A stretch of 64,000 bases of DNA from an uncultured Eubacterium sp. Its GTDB lineage: Bacteria; Bacillota; Clostridia; Oscillospirales; Acutalibacteraceae. Location of the stretch: contig CAJUDJ010000001.1 in NCBI GenBank assembly GCA_910584985.1, positions 62,001 through 126,000 on the forward strand, read 5' to 3'. The notes below the pieces were generated by a model, which was not told the origin of the DNA, made no database searches, and saw nothing but the letters and a program-made list of their open reading frames with translations. How positions within the stretch are numbered: the stretch's first letter is position 1; each line of letters opens with the position of its first letter. This document shows, in pieces, positions 25,649 to 34,349 of the stretch. The translations under genes were made by a program, and so were the position numbers.

Positions 25649-27040
25649 ATGAAAAAATACGATGTTGCAATCATAGGCGCAGGCCCGGCAGGAATATTCA
25701 CCGCTCTTGAAATGCTTAAAAAAGGCTCTGAGAAAAGCATTGTTATTATTGAAAAGGGCAAATCTGTTGAAAACAGAAAGTGCCCCAAGGCGAAAACAGG
25801 CAGATGCATGAACTGCAAGCCCTACTGCCATATTACAACGGGTTTTTCGGGTGCAGGTGCGTTTTCGGACGGAAAGCTTTCACTTTCCTATGAGGTCGGC
25901 GGCGATCTGCCCCAGCTGATCGGCGAGGATGTTGCACAGCAGACGATTGATTATACCGATAAAATTTATCTCGAATTCGGCGCGGACACGCATGTGGAAG
26001 GCGTGGGCAACACCGAAGAAGTTAAAGAAATCAGAAAGCGTGCTATTCAGGCAGGCCTGAAACTGGTGGACTGCCCGATTCGCCATCTCGGAACGGAAAA
26101 GGCACAGGAATTATATTTTGCAATTGAAAAATACCTGATTGCACATGGCGTTGAAATTCTGTTTGACAGCCAATGCAGCGATCTGATACTGGATGGTGAA
26201 AACTGCCTTGGCGTTAAAATTTCAGGAAAGAACGGCGCAGAAGAAATCCATGCGGAGCATACGGTTGTAGCAACCGGAAGAAGAGGTGCGGACTGGCTTG
26301 AACAGCTCTGCACGGATCACGGAATTGCCCATCAGCCCGGCACAGTTGACATCGGCGTTCGTGTTGAGGTAAGAAATGAAGTTATTGAAAAGGTTAATCA
26401 GGTGCTTTACGAATCAAAGCTGGTTGGTTACCCGAAACCGTTCAAAAACAAGGTGCGCACATTCTGCCAGAACCCCGGCGGCTTTGTGGCACAGGAAAAT
26501 TACGATAATGACCTTGCCGTTGTAAACGGGCATTCCTATAAGGAACTGAAAAGCGACAATACAAACCTTGCCATTCTCTGTTCCCACAACTTCACTGAGC
26601 CGTTCAATCAGCCGATTGCCTATGCACAGAAGGTGGGCGAGCTTACAAATATGCTTGGAGCCGGTCATATTCTTGTGCAGCGCTTCGGCGATATACTGGA
26701 CGGTAAGCGCACATGGCAGAAGGAACTTTCACGCTCTAACCTTAAACCGACACTTCCCGATGCGGTGGCAGGAGATATTACTGCCGCAATGCCTTACAGG
26801 GCAATGATTAATATTATCAATTTTATTCAGGCGATGGACCATGTTGTGCCCGGCTTCGCTTCCCCCGAAACCCTGCTTTACAGCCCCGAGCTGAAGTTCT
26901 ATTCCAACAGAGTTAAAATGGACACGGATTTCAACACAAACATCAAAGGGCTTCACTGCCTTGGCGATTCAAGCGGCTGGACAAGAGGGCTTATGATGGC
27001 AAGCGTTCACGGTGTGCTTATGGGCAGAATTCTTGCCTGA
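25649..27040 (+). CDS. NAD(P)/FAD-dependent oxidoreductase (COG2509-like)
   Basis: About 463 residues. The N-terminal GxGxxG dinucleotide motif IIGAGPAGIFTALEML binds FAD. A Cys-rich segment follows (RKCPKAKTGRCMNCKPYC), and the C-terminal LHCLGDSSGWTRGLMMAS closes the FAD site. These match the FAD-dependent dehydrogenase family often called uncharacterised COG2509. ATG 25649 fits the AAGGATG ribosome-binding site better than ATG 25640. The reaction is not known. Confidence 0.85.
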   Translation: MKKYDVAIIGAGPAGIFTALEMLKKGSEKSIVIIEKGKSVENRKCPKAKTGRCMNCKPYCHITTGFSGAGAFSDGKLSLSYEVGGDLPQLIGEDVAQQTIDYTDKIYLEFGADTHVEGVGNTEEVKEIRKRAIQAGLKLVDCPIRHLGTEKAQELYFAIEKYLIAHGVEILFDSQCSDLILDGENCLGVKISGKNGAEEIHAEHTVVATGRRGADWLEQLCTDHGIAHQPGTVDIGVRVEVRNEVIEKVNQVLYESKLVGYPKPFKNKVRTFCQNPGGFVAQENYDNDLAVVNGHSYKELKSDNTNLAILCSHNFTEPFNQPIAYAQKVGELTNMLGAGHILVQRFGDILDGKRTWQKELSRSNLKPTLPDAVAGDITAAMPYRAMINIINFIQAMDHVVPGFASPETLLYSPELKFYSNRVKMDTDFNTNIKGLHCLGDSSGWTRGLMMASVHGVLMGRILA

Positions 27041-27064
27041 TTCCCGCTGAAAAGCCGAATATGC

Positions 27065-27091
27065 AAAGCAGGCGATAAATTCGCCTGCTTT
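27065..27091 (+). terminator. Terminator after the FAD oxidoreductase
   Basis: AAAGCAGGCGA (27065-27075) pairs with TCGCCTGCTTT (27081-27091) and is followed by T. Confidence 0.9.
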
Positions 27092-27147
27092 TTGTATATT
27101 TTTGCATATCAATTGAATAATATACATATTTCCTGTATATATTTTCG

Positions 27148-27173
27148 AATATTTGTATATTTATACAAATATT
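27148..27173. promoter_or_regulatory. 26-bp palindrome upstream of argG, possible ArgR operator
   Basis: Perfect arms AATATTTGTATA (27148-27159) and TATACAAATATT (27162-27173) end 10 bases before the argG -35. AT-rich palindromes of this kind before arginine genes suit ArgR; TTGAATAATATAC lies further upstream as a possible second box. ArgR itself is not in the window. Confidence 0.5.
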
Positions 27174-27183
27174 ATGAATTTGC

Positions 27184-27212
27184 TTGACTATGCTCTCCGT
27201 CAAATATATAAT
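27184..27212 (+). promoter_or_regulatory. Promoter of argGH
   Basis: TTGACT (27184-27189) and TATAAT (27207-27212) with a 17-base spacer. Confidence 0.8.
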
Positions 27213-27279
27213 AGGTATCAGTTTAAATAACAAAGGCTTTGCATATCAGCATAATGCCTTTTCAAAGGAGAAACAGATT

Positions 27280-28512
27280 ATGGCAAAAGAAATAAAAAAA
27301 GTGGTTCTTGCATACAGCGGCGGTCTTGACACATCCATCATCATTCCGTGGCTTAAGGAAAATTACAACAACTGCGAGGTCATCGCGGTAAGCGGCGATG
27401 TGGGACAGGGAACAGAGCTTGACGGATTAGAGGAAAAGGCGATTGCAACAGGTGCATCAAAGCTGTATGTGCTTGACCTTAAGGATGAATATGTTGAGGA
27501 TTATATCATGCCCTGTTTAAAGGCAGGCGCAGACTACGAAACCTATCTGCTCGGCACATCACACGCACGCCCATGTATTGCAAAGGGACTTGCCGAAATT
27601 GCAAAAAAAGAAGGCGCAGATGCAATCTGCCACGGCTGCACGGGAAAGGGCAACGACCAGGTTCGGTTTGAGCTTACATTAAAAGCTTTTGCCCCTGAAA
27701 TGGAAATCATTGCTCCGTGGAGAGAGTGGAATATAAAATCCCGTGAAGAAGAAATTGAATATGCCGAAGCACACAATATTCCTTTAAAAATAAACAGGGA
27801 AACCAATTATTCAAAAGATAAAAATGTTTGGCATCTTTCCCACGAAGGCCTTGATCTTGAAGATCCTGCAAACGAACCCATGTATGCAAAAGAGGGCTTT
27901 CTGGAATTAGGCGTTGCTCCCGAGCAGGCACCTGACAAGGCCACCTATGTTACCATCCATTTTGAACAGGGTGTTCCGACAGCGATAGACGGTAAAGAAA
28001 TGAAAGCACTGCAGATTGTTGAGCTGCTTAACGAAATCGGCGGCAAAAACGGCATCGGCCTGCTTGATATTGTGGAAAACAGGCTTGTGGGCATGAAGAG
28101 CCGCGGCGTTTATGAAACTCCGGGCGGTGCAATTCTTTATAAAGCACACGAGCTGCTTGAGATGATTACGCTTGACCGTGAAACTTCACACTATAAAAAG
28201 CTTGTTGCGCAGAAATTCGGCGAGCTTGTATACAACGGTTTATGGTTTACGCCGCTTCGTGAGGCACTTTCCGCTTTTGTTGACAAAACACAGGAAACCG
28301 TTACAGGCGATGTAAAGCTCAAGCTTTACAAGGGCAACATCATAAACGCCGGAATCACTTCGCCGTATACACTTTATGATGAGAACATTGCCTCCTTCGG
28401 TGAAGACGGCGGCGCATACAACCAGGCTGATTCAGCAGGCTTCATAAACCTTTTCGGTCTTTCCATAAAGGTTAAGGCACTGCTTGACGCACAGAGAGAA
28501 CAGAACAACTGA
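27280..28512 (+). CDS. argG: Argininosuccinate synthase
   Basis: 410 residues starting MAKEIKKVVLAYSGGLDTS, which includes the PP-loop SGGLDTS for ATP. It joins citrulline and aspartate to argininosuccinate, the penultimate step of arginine synthesis. AAAGGAG before ATG 27280 decides the start; the frame is open further upstream, but that part overlaps the promoter. argH follows 64 bases later. Confidence 0.97.
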   Translation: MAKEIKKVVLAYSGGLDTSIIIPWLKENYNNCEVIAVSGDVGQGTELDGLEEKAIATGASKLYVLDLKDEYVEDYIMPCLKAGADYETYLLGTSHARPCIAKGLAEIAKKEGADAICHGCTGKGNDQVRFELTLKAFAPEMEIIAPWREWNIKSREEEIEYAEAHNIPLKINRETNYSKDKNVWHLSHEGLDLEDPANEPMYAKEGFLELGVAPEQAPDKATYVTIHFEQGVPTAIDGKEMKALQIVELLNEIGGKNGIGLLDIVENRLVGMKSRGVYETPGGAILYKAHELLEMITLDRETSHYKKLVAQKFGELVYNGLWFTPLREALSAFVDKTQETVTGDVKLKLYKGNIINAGITSPYTLYDENIASFGEDGGAYNQADSAGFINLFGLSIKVKALLDAQREQNN

Positions 28513-28521
28513 TTCATTTTA

Positions 28522-28543
28522 AAGGGCTGCATTTGCAGCCCTT
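28522..28543 (+). other. Hairpin between argG and argH
   Basis: A 10-bp stem AAGGGCTGCA/TGCAGCCCTT with a TT loop. There is no long T tract, so it may be a partial terminator or a processing site. Confidence 0.6.
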
Positions 28544-28576
28544 AATACAATATAAACAGAAAACGGAGACGGTATT

Positions 28577-29950
28577 ATGGCACAGTTATGGAAGGGCAGA
28601 TTCAAAAAGGAACTTGCAAAGGAAACAAATGATTTCAATTCTTCAATACGCTTTGACTGCCGCATGTTTGAAGAAGATATTAAGGGCAGCATTGCCCATG
28701 CAACCATGCTTGGGGCATGCGGAATAATTGATAAAACAGAAAGTGATAAAATCATTTCCGGGCTTGAAAACATTCTGAATGATATTAAAAACGGCAGTCT
28801 TGAAATAGATATGCAGGCAGAAGATATTCACACCTTTATTGAGGGTGAGCTTACCGAAAGGCTTGGCCAAACAGGAAAAAGGCTTCACACCGCCCGTTCC
28901 AGAAACGATCAGGTTGCACTGGATATTCGCCTTACACTCAGAAAGGAAATTGAAGAGATAAAAGAAAAAGTAAAAGCGCTTATTTCTGTTATCTGCACAA
29001 AGGCAGAGGAAAATAAAAGTACAATTATGCCGGGCTATACCCATCTTCAGCGGGCCCAGCCGATTACCTTTGCCCATCATATCATGGCATATACTGCCAT
29101 GCTTTGCAGGGATCTCGGCCGGCTTGACGATGCAGAAAAAAGAATGAATATCTGCCCGCTCGGCTCAGGCGCACTTGCAGGCACAACCTATCCGCTGAAC
29201 AGGGAAATGACGGCAGAGCAGCTTGGCTTTGACGGAATCACCCTGAATTCACTTGACGGTGTATCGGACCGTGATTTCTGTATAGAGCTTGCCGCTGCAC
29301 TTTCCCTGATTATGGTGCATCTTTCAAGATTTTCCGAAGAAATCATTATGTGGTGCAGCTGGGAATTCAAATTCGTTGAGCTGGACGATGCCTTTTCAAC
29401 AGGCTCGTCCATTATGCCGCAGAAGAAAAATCCCGACATAGCAGAGCTTGTAAGAGGAAAAAGTGGTAGGGTGTTCGGCGATTTAACAGCACTTTTGACG
29501 GTTATGAAGGGCATTGCACTTGCATACAATAAAGATATGCAGGAGGATAAGGAAGCCATTTTTGATGCGGTTGACACCGTTAAAATGTGCCTTACGGCAT
29601 TTACACCTATGATAGACACAATGACCGTGCTGAAAGATAATATGCGAAATGCGGCTGCAAAGGGCTTTATCAATGCAACGGACTGTGCGGATTATCTTGT
29701 CGGAAAAGGGCTTCCGTTCCGTGATGCCTACAAAGCAACAGGCGAGCTTGTTGCGCTATGTATAGATAAAGAACTTACCCTTGAAACACTTCCGCTTGAA
29801 GAATACCGAAACATATGCGGTTTGTTTGATGAAAATATTTACGATGCAATCAACCTGGATACATGTGTTGCAGGCAGAACGGTTGTCGGCGGACCGAGCC
29901 ATGAAAGCGTTGAAAAGCAGATTGAAGCCGCAAAGCAGTTCATTTCCTGA
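28577..29950 (+). CDS. argH: Argininosuccinate lyase
   Basis: 457 residues of the fumarase/aspartase superfamily. The signature GSSIMPQKKNP (about 276-286, catalytic Ser loop) and TARSRNDQVALD (about 110-121) are intact. It splits argininosuccinate to arginine and fumarate, following ArgG encoded just upstream. GGAGACGG precedes the ATG. Confidence 0.97.
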   Translation: MAQLWKGRFKKELAKETNDFNSSIRFDCRMFEEDIKGSIAHATMLGACGIIDKTESDKIISGLENILNDIKNGSLEIDMQAEDIHTFIEGELTERLGQTGKRLHTARSRNDQVALDIRLTLRKEIEEIKEKVKALISVICTKAEENKSTIMPGYTHLQRAQPITFAHHIMAYTAMLCRDLGRLDDAEKRMNICPLGSGALAGTTYPLNREMTAEQLGFDGITLNSLDGVSDRDFCIELAAALSLIMVHLSRFSEEIIMWCSWEFKFVELDDAFSTGSSIMPQKKNPDIAELVRGKSGRVFGDLTALLTVMKGIALAYNKDMQEDKEAIFDAVDTVKMCLTAFTPMIDTMTVLKDNMRNAAAKGFINATDCADYLVGKGLPFRDAYKATGELVALCIDKELTLETLPLEEYRNICGLFDENIYDAINLDTCVAGRTVVGGPSHESVEKQIEAAKQFIS

Positions 29951-29998
29951 ATAAATTATTACAGACAGATGTAATTGTAAACATTTTATTTCGGTTTA

Positions 29999-30027
29999 TT
30001 GACTTATTACCACACAGTAGTTATAAT
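29999..30027 (+). promoter_or_regulatory. Promoter of degV
   Basis: TTGACT (29999-30004) and TATAAT (30022-30027) with a 17-base spacer. A short GGCTT/AAGCC stem follows in the leader. Confidence 0.75.
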
Positions 30028-30098
30028 AAGTTTAGGCTTGAGCAAAGCCGATTAAACAGACACATATTGAGCGATAAATAATTTGTAAGGATACTACT

Positions 30099-30959
30099 AT
30101 GTCATATAAAATTGTTGTTGATTCCTGCTGTGATCTTACAGAGGAAATGAAAAAATGGGATAATCTTTCGGTTATTCCGCTTACTCTGCAGATTGGCGAT
30201 TATGTGATTGCCGATGATGCAAACTTTAATCAGGAGGATTTCATAAACAGAATGTTATCCTCAAATCAGCTTGCAAAATCCGCCTGTCCCTCGCCGGATG
30301 CCTTTGCACAGGCCTGTGAGGGTGAGGAGGACGAGGTTTACATAATTACCATCACCGATAAGCTGAGCGGCTGCTACAACAGTGCAGTTCAGGGTGTGGC
30401 CTTATATAATGACGACCACCCCGAAAGCCAGAAGAAAATTCATGTGTTCAATTCTCTTGCAACCTCCGGTCTTGAAACCATTATGGCTTATAAAATAAAA
30501 GAGCTTGCCGATAACGGCACGGCTTTTGAAGATATTGTGAATACAGTTGAAGCATTCTGCGTAAACAACTGCTTTCTTTATTTTCATCTGGAAAGCTTTG
30601 ATGCACTGAAAGGCAACGGCAGATTATTCAATCTGGGTGCAAAGGTGATAGAGGCATTAAGGGTTAAACTGATTTGCCGCAGAACCGATTACGGCAACAT
30701 ATCGCTTGCAGGAAAGGATTTATCCGAAACCAGAATTCTTGCAAAGCTTGCCGCCTTTGTTCAGAAAGAAACAGAGGGCAGCGATTTAAGCGATAAAATG
30801 ATTATAATAAGCCATGTCTGCTGCGAAGAAAAAGCAAATACGGTTGCAAAACTTATAAAAGAGAAATGCGGATATCAAAACATCATCATTCTGAAAGCCA
30901 GCGGGCTGAATTCGCTTTATGCTTCAAACCACGGCGTTCTGGTTTCCTTTTCAAAATAA
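30099..30959 (+). CDS. DegV family fatty-acid-binding protein
   Basis: 286 residues with the DegV start KIVVDSCCDLTEEM, the SxPS-type loop SACPSPDAF (about 66-74) and ITDKLSGCYNSA. DegV proteins bind a fatty acid and, in Firmicutes, act as FakB subunits that present it to the FakA kinase; no fakA is seen here. It has its own promoter and terminator. Confidence 0.9.
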   Translation: MSYKIVVDSCCDLTEEMKKWDNLSVIPLTLQIGDYVIADDANFNQEDFINRMLSSNQLAKSACPSPDAFAQACEGEEDEVYIITITDKLSGCYNSAVQGVALYNDDHPESQKKIHVFNSLATSGLETIMAYKIKELADNGTAFEDIVNTVEAFCVNNCFLYFHLESFDALKGNGRLFNLGAKVIEALRVKLICRRTDYGNISLAGKDLSETRILAKLAAFVQKETEGSDLSDKMIIISHVCCEEKANTVAKLIKEKCGYQNIIILKASGLNSLYASNHGVLVSFSK

Positions 30960-30972
30960 TATTATCTTACAT

Positions 30973-31003
30973 AAAAACAGGAGGCAGACAGCCTCCTGTT
31001 TTT
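30973..31003. terminator. Bidirectional terminator between degV and hydG
   Basis: AAAAACAGGAGGC (30973-30985) pairs with GCCTCCTGTTTTT (30991-31003), serving two converging genes. Confidence 0.92.
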
Positions 31004-31011
31004 GTATTCAT

Positions 31012-32433
31012 TTAAAATCTGAAATCCCGGTCTCCGTTTGCAATTTTCACAAGGCGTTCACGCACAATATCCTTAACCTTGTCCTTACCGATATTGTCAA
31101 TTTCTTTTTCAATCATTGCTTTACCGATTTTTCTTGTGTCCTCGGAAGCGTAATCCATAAGAAACTCCTTCAGCGTCATCAGTGCATTCGGGTGGCAGCA
31201 GTTCTGAATCTGACCTGATTTGCAAAGGCTCATAAACCGATCGCCGGTTCTGCCCTCTCTGTAACACGCCGTGCAGAAAGACGGAATATAGCCTGCCCGC
31301 ATCAGCCAGTTCACAACCTCATCAAGGGTTCTGTTGTCCGAAACATCAAACTGTTCTGTATCATGGGGGCGTTCTTCCTCACAGTAGCCACCCACCGAGG
31401 TTCTTGAACCACCGCTGATCTGGCTTACTCCGAGGCGGATGATTTTTTCGCGCACCTCGGGCGTTTCTCTTGTGGAAATAATCATACCTGTGTAAGGAAC
31501 GGCAATTCTTATACATGCTGCAATTTTGCAGAACATTTCATCGCTCAGCGAATTATCAAATTCATCCGGGTCAATATCATCTGCCCTTTTCACACGGGGA
31601 ACGCTGATTGTATGCGGCCCTACACCGTGCACGGCTTCCAGATGCTCTGCATGCATCAGCAGGCCTGCAAATTCATAACGGTATTTGTCCAGCCCGAAAA
31701 GCACACCGATTCCCACATCGTCAATTCCGCCCTCCATGGCTCTGTCCATCGCTTCGGTATGATAATCATAGTTGTGCTTCGGCCCTGTAGGGTGAAGAAT
31801 TTCATAGTTCTTTTTATGATAGGTTTCCTGAAACAGAATATAGGTGCCGATTCCGGCATCCTTAAGCTTTCTGTAATTTTCAACCGTGGTTGCAGCAATA
31901 TTTACATTCACACGGCGGATTGCGCCGTTTTTATGCTTTATGGAATAAATGGTTTTGATGCAGTCAAGTATATATTCAATCGGGTTGTTGACCGGGTCCT
32001 CCCCTGCTTCAATGGCAAGACGCTTATGACCCATATCCTGAAGTGCAACAACCTCTTTTGCAACTTCCTCCTGTGTAAGCTTTTTTCTGGCAATATGCTT
32101 GTTCTTTGCATGATACGGACAGTAAAGACAGCCGTTTACACAGTAATTGGAAAGATAAAGCGGTGCAAACATAACAATGCGATTTCCGTAAAAGTCTTTT
32201 TTAATCTGCTCGGCAAGATCATAAATTTCTTTGATTTTCTCTTCATCCTCACAGGCAAGAAGCACACTTGCCGCTCTGTGGGAAAGGCCTTTTCTTTCCC
32301 TTGCCTTATCCAGAATTTCATCAATAAGCTTTAAATCCTTTTTATGTGCATCTGCATAGGAAAGCGTTTCCAGAATTTCTTCGTGATTGATAAATTCCTC
32401 AGCCTTTAATGATTTCGGATTATATTCTGCCAT
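31012..32433 (-). CDS. hydG: [FeFe]-hydrogenase H-cluster maturase HydG (radical SAM tyrosine lyase)
   Basis: 473 residues. The radical SAM cluster ligands are C98, C102 and C105 (NYCVNGCLYC). The HydG-specific C-terminal auxiliary cluster motif CX2CX22C is present at C387, C390 and C413. The enzyme cleaves tyrosine to supply CO and cyanide as an Fe(CO)2(CN) synthon for the hydrogenase H-cluster. hydE, hydF and the hydrogenase are not in the window, so the gene is solitary here. GAGGAG lies before the ATG, right after a compact folded leader. Confidence 0.96.
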   Translation of the reverse strand: MAEYNPKSLKAEEFINHEEILETLSYADAHKKDLKLIDEILDKARERKGLSHRAASVLLACEDEEKIKEIYDLAEQIKKDFYGNRIVMFAPLYLSNYCVNGCLYCPYHAKNKHIARKKLTQEEVAKEVVALQDMGHKRLAIEAGEDPVNNPIEYILDCIKTIYSIKHKNGAIRRVNVNIAATTVENYRKLKDAGIGTYILFQETYHKKNYEILHPTGPKHNYDYHTEAMDRAMEGGIDDVGIGVLFGLDKYRYEFAGLLMHAEHLEAVHGVGPHTISVPRVKRADDIDPDEFDNSLSDEMFCKIAACIRIAVPYTGMIISTRETPEVREKIIRLGVSQISGGSRTSVGGYCEEERPHDTEQFDVSDNRTLDEVVNWLMRAGYIPSFCTACYREGRTGDRFMSLCKSGQIQNCCHPNALMTLKEFLMDYASEDTRKIGKAMIEKEIDNIGKDKVKDIVRERLVKIANGDRDFRF

Positions 32434-32456
32434 AAATTAAACATCTCCTCAGTATT

Positions 32457-32507
32457 GAAAACGCATCCTCAGGCAACGGGAAGGGTGCAGTTGGTTAAAC
32501 TGTTTTC
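32457..32507 (-). ncRNA. Compact three-way-junction structure in the hydG leader
   Basis: P1 GAAAAC (32457-32462)/GTTTTC (32502-32507), P2 GCATCC (32463-32468)/GGGTGC (32483-32488, one A-C mismatch on the hydG strand) and P3 AGTT/AACT (32489-32492 with 32498-32501) meet with no unpaired joining bases. The hydG promoter places the transcript start next to P1, and the ribosome-binding site follows shortly after. No known riboswitch class was recognised. Confidence 0.45.
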
Positions 32508-32515
32508 AAAAAAAC

Positions 32516-32544
32516 ATTATAATACTTTTAAAAATTTATTTCAA
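32516..32544 (-). promoter_or_regulatory. Promoter of hydG
   Basis: On the minus strand TTGAAA (32544-32539) and TATAAT (32521-32516) with a 17-base spacer. Confidence 0.7.
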
Positions 32545-32551
32545 TATTTAA

Positions 32552-32580
32552 TTGCATTAACAGAAAATAAAATATATACT
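32552..32580 (+). promoter_or_regulatory. Promoter abutting the RluA-family gene
   Basis: TTGCAT (32552-32557) and TATACT (32575-32580) with a 17-base spacer. The ATG at 32590 lies only nine bases after the -10, so the message is probably leaderless. Confidence 0.6.
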
Positions 32581-32589
32581 AAATATTGT

Positions 32590-33435
32590 ATGAGAAAGAT
32601 AAATTTTGAAATAACCGAACTGCAAAGCGGCTTTCGGATTAAAGATTTTTTAAAAAATTTCGGCGTTTCCTCCGCTTTGCTCACCAAATTGAAAAAAACG
32701 GAAAACGGCATTCTGCTCAACGGCAGTTTTGCACGGGCAATAGATGTACTGAAAAGCGGCGACAGGCTTCAGATTTCCGTTGAAAACAGCGGTCATATGC
32801 CTGTTCCTGCCGATCTTCCCGTTTTTGTTCTTTATGAGGATGAGGACATTCTTGCCGTGGACAAGCCGCCCTTTATGCCTGTGCACGAAAGCAGGAATCA
32901 CAGAGGGGATACGCTGTCAAACGCTGTTTCAAATTATATCCGTGAAGACACTGCATTCCGTGCCGTTTACAGGCTGGACAGGGATACAAGCGGCATTGTT
33001 CTGATTGCAAAGCACGAGCTTTCGGCGGCAAAACTGGCCGGAAAAATCCAAAAGGATTATTACGCTGTTGTAACCGGAATTTTATTGGAAAGCGGCACGG
33101 TTGCCCTGCCCATAAAAAGACTTGACGAAAGCATTATCAAACGCTGTATTTCGGCTGACGGAGAGCATGCCGTAACACATTATGAGATTATCAGCACAAA
33201 AAACGGCACAACACTTCTGAAATTAAATCTTGAAACAGGGCGAACGCATCAGATCAGGGTGCATCTTTCCCATATCGGCCATCCCCTGCTTGGGGACACA
33301 CTTTACGGCGGTGATGAAAGATTTATAAACCGTCAGGCACTGCACTGCCGGGATATTTATTTTATGCACCCGATTACGGAAAAACCGATACACATAACAA
33401 GTCCGTTTCCAAATGATTTTAAACAGCTTATTTAG
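32590..33435 (+). CDS. RluA/RluD-family pseudouridine synthase
   Basis: 281 residues. An N-terminal S4 domain (about 12-65) precedes the catalytic domain with YRLDRDTSG (catalytic Asp130; the usual His at the motif start is Tyr) and LETGRTHQIRVHLSHIGHPLLGD split over residues about 215-237. It isomerises uridine in rRNA or tRNA; the exact site is unknown. The frame is open further upstream, but ATG 32590 lies directly behind the promoter and no Shine-Dalgarno exists. The next gene follows after 11 bases. Confidence 0.92.
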   Translation: MRKINFEITELQSGFRIKDFLKNFGVSSALLTKLKKTENGILLNGSFARAIDVLKSGDRLQISVENSGHMPVPADLPVFVLYEDEDILAVDKPPFMPVHESRNHRGDTLSNAVSNYIREDTAFRAVYRLDRDTSGIVLIAKHELSAAKLAGKIQKDYYAVVTGILLESGTVALPIKRLDESIIKRCISADGEHAVTHYEIISTKNGTTLLKLNLETGRTHQIRVHLSHIGHPLLGDTLYGGDERFINRQALHCRDIYFMHPITEKPIHITSPFPNDFKQLI

Positions 33436-33446
33436 GAGGAACCACT

Positions 33447-34349
33447 ATGCCGGCCTTTTCAACCCATTATATTTTTGCACTTGAAATGATGGAAGAATTA
33501 AAGCATATTGCGGATTTCAGTCTGAACGAAAATGCTGTTTCAGCAGGAACACAGGGCCCCGACATCTTCTTTTTCCACCGTGCTTTTCCCTGGCAGCCCG
33601 GCAAACCGCTGAGAAAGTTAGGTTCGGCTCTGCACCGTGCGAAACCTGCACGGATTATGGACAGGCTTTATGAATACTGCGCATCTTCCCGAAATCCCAA
33701 CATCGCCAAAAGCTATGCCTTCGGATTTATACTGCATTATGCATTGGACAGAAACTGCCACCCGTATGTATATTATCTGCAAAATAAAATTACGGACAGA
33801 AGCATCGGCTTTAATCCCCATTCCGCACATAATGTAATTGAACATTCCATAGACAGCGTTATGATCAACAGACATTTCGGGCTGAAAAATCCAAGACTTT
33901 TTGAAACAGACAACGCCCTTTCCCTTACAGACAGGGAGCTTTGCGAAATTTCAGAAGAAATTTCATTCTCAGCAGAAATTTCAGCCACGGATGCAAAAAA
34001 AGCAATTTCGGATATGAAAAAAATGCAGCGTCTTCTGCTTGATAAAACGGGGAAAAAGGAAAAAATAATAACGCTTCTTGAAAATGCTGCTGCGCCTTTT
34101 ACAAATCATTTTATGCTTTCCGCATACTTTCGCACAGATAACTTGGAAAAGGCAGAAAAATATGTTAATATAAAAAACGGAACATGGAATTCCCCGTTTG
34201 ACTGCAAAGTGCACAACGAAAGCTTTTTTGATTTATTTGAATTATCAAAAGCAGATGCATCAGAAATGCTTATCAAATGGCAAAGCGGAACAGACGGTGC
34301 AGAATTAACCGATAACCTATCATTTTTAACAGGAGTTGAAGTAAAATGA
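33447..34349 (+). CDS. Zinc-dependent phospholipase C-like family protein
   Basis: 300 residues, alpha-helical. The zinc-ligand pattern of the PF00882 family is visible: TH in FSTHYIFAL (6-7), GTQGPDIFFFHR, FGFILHYALDRNCHPYVYY (about 92-110) and HNVIEHSIDS. It lacks a signal peptide, so it is not a classical secreted phospholipase, and the substrate is uncertain. GGAGGAAC precedes the start. It overlaps luxS by four bases (ATGA), so the two are co-translated. Confidence 0.87.
   Translation: MPAFSTHYIFALEMMEELKHIADFSLNENAVSAGTQGPDIFFFHRAFPWQPGKPLRKLGSALHRAKPARIMDRLYEYCASSRNPNIAKSYAFGFILHYALDRNCHPYVYYLQNKITDRSIGFNPHSAHNVIEHSIDSVMINRHFGLKNPRLFETDNALSLTDRELCEISEEISFSAEISATDAKKAISDMKKMQRLLLDKTGKKEKIITLLENAAAPFTNHFMLSAYFRTDNLEKAEKYVNIKNGTWNSPFDCKVHNESFFDLFELSKADASEMLIKWQSGTDGAELTDNLSFLTGVEVK

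Noticed and set aside
31612..32334. 240-codon plus-strand open frame opposite hydG
   Set aside because: It is the antisense shadow of hydG, with Cys/Phe-rich composition and no start signal.
32457..32507. Cobalamin, SAM or TPP riboswitch before hydG or the RluA gene
   Set aside because: Short look-alikes (CGGGAAGGGTGCAG, CCTGAGGAT) occur, but the required cores and length of these classes are missing.
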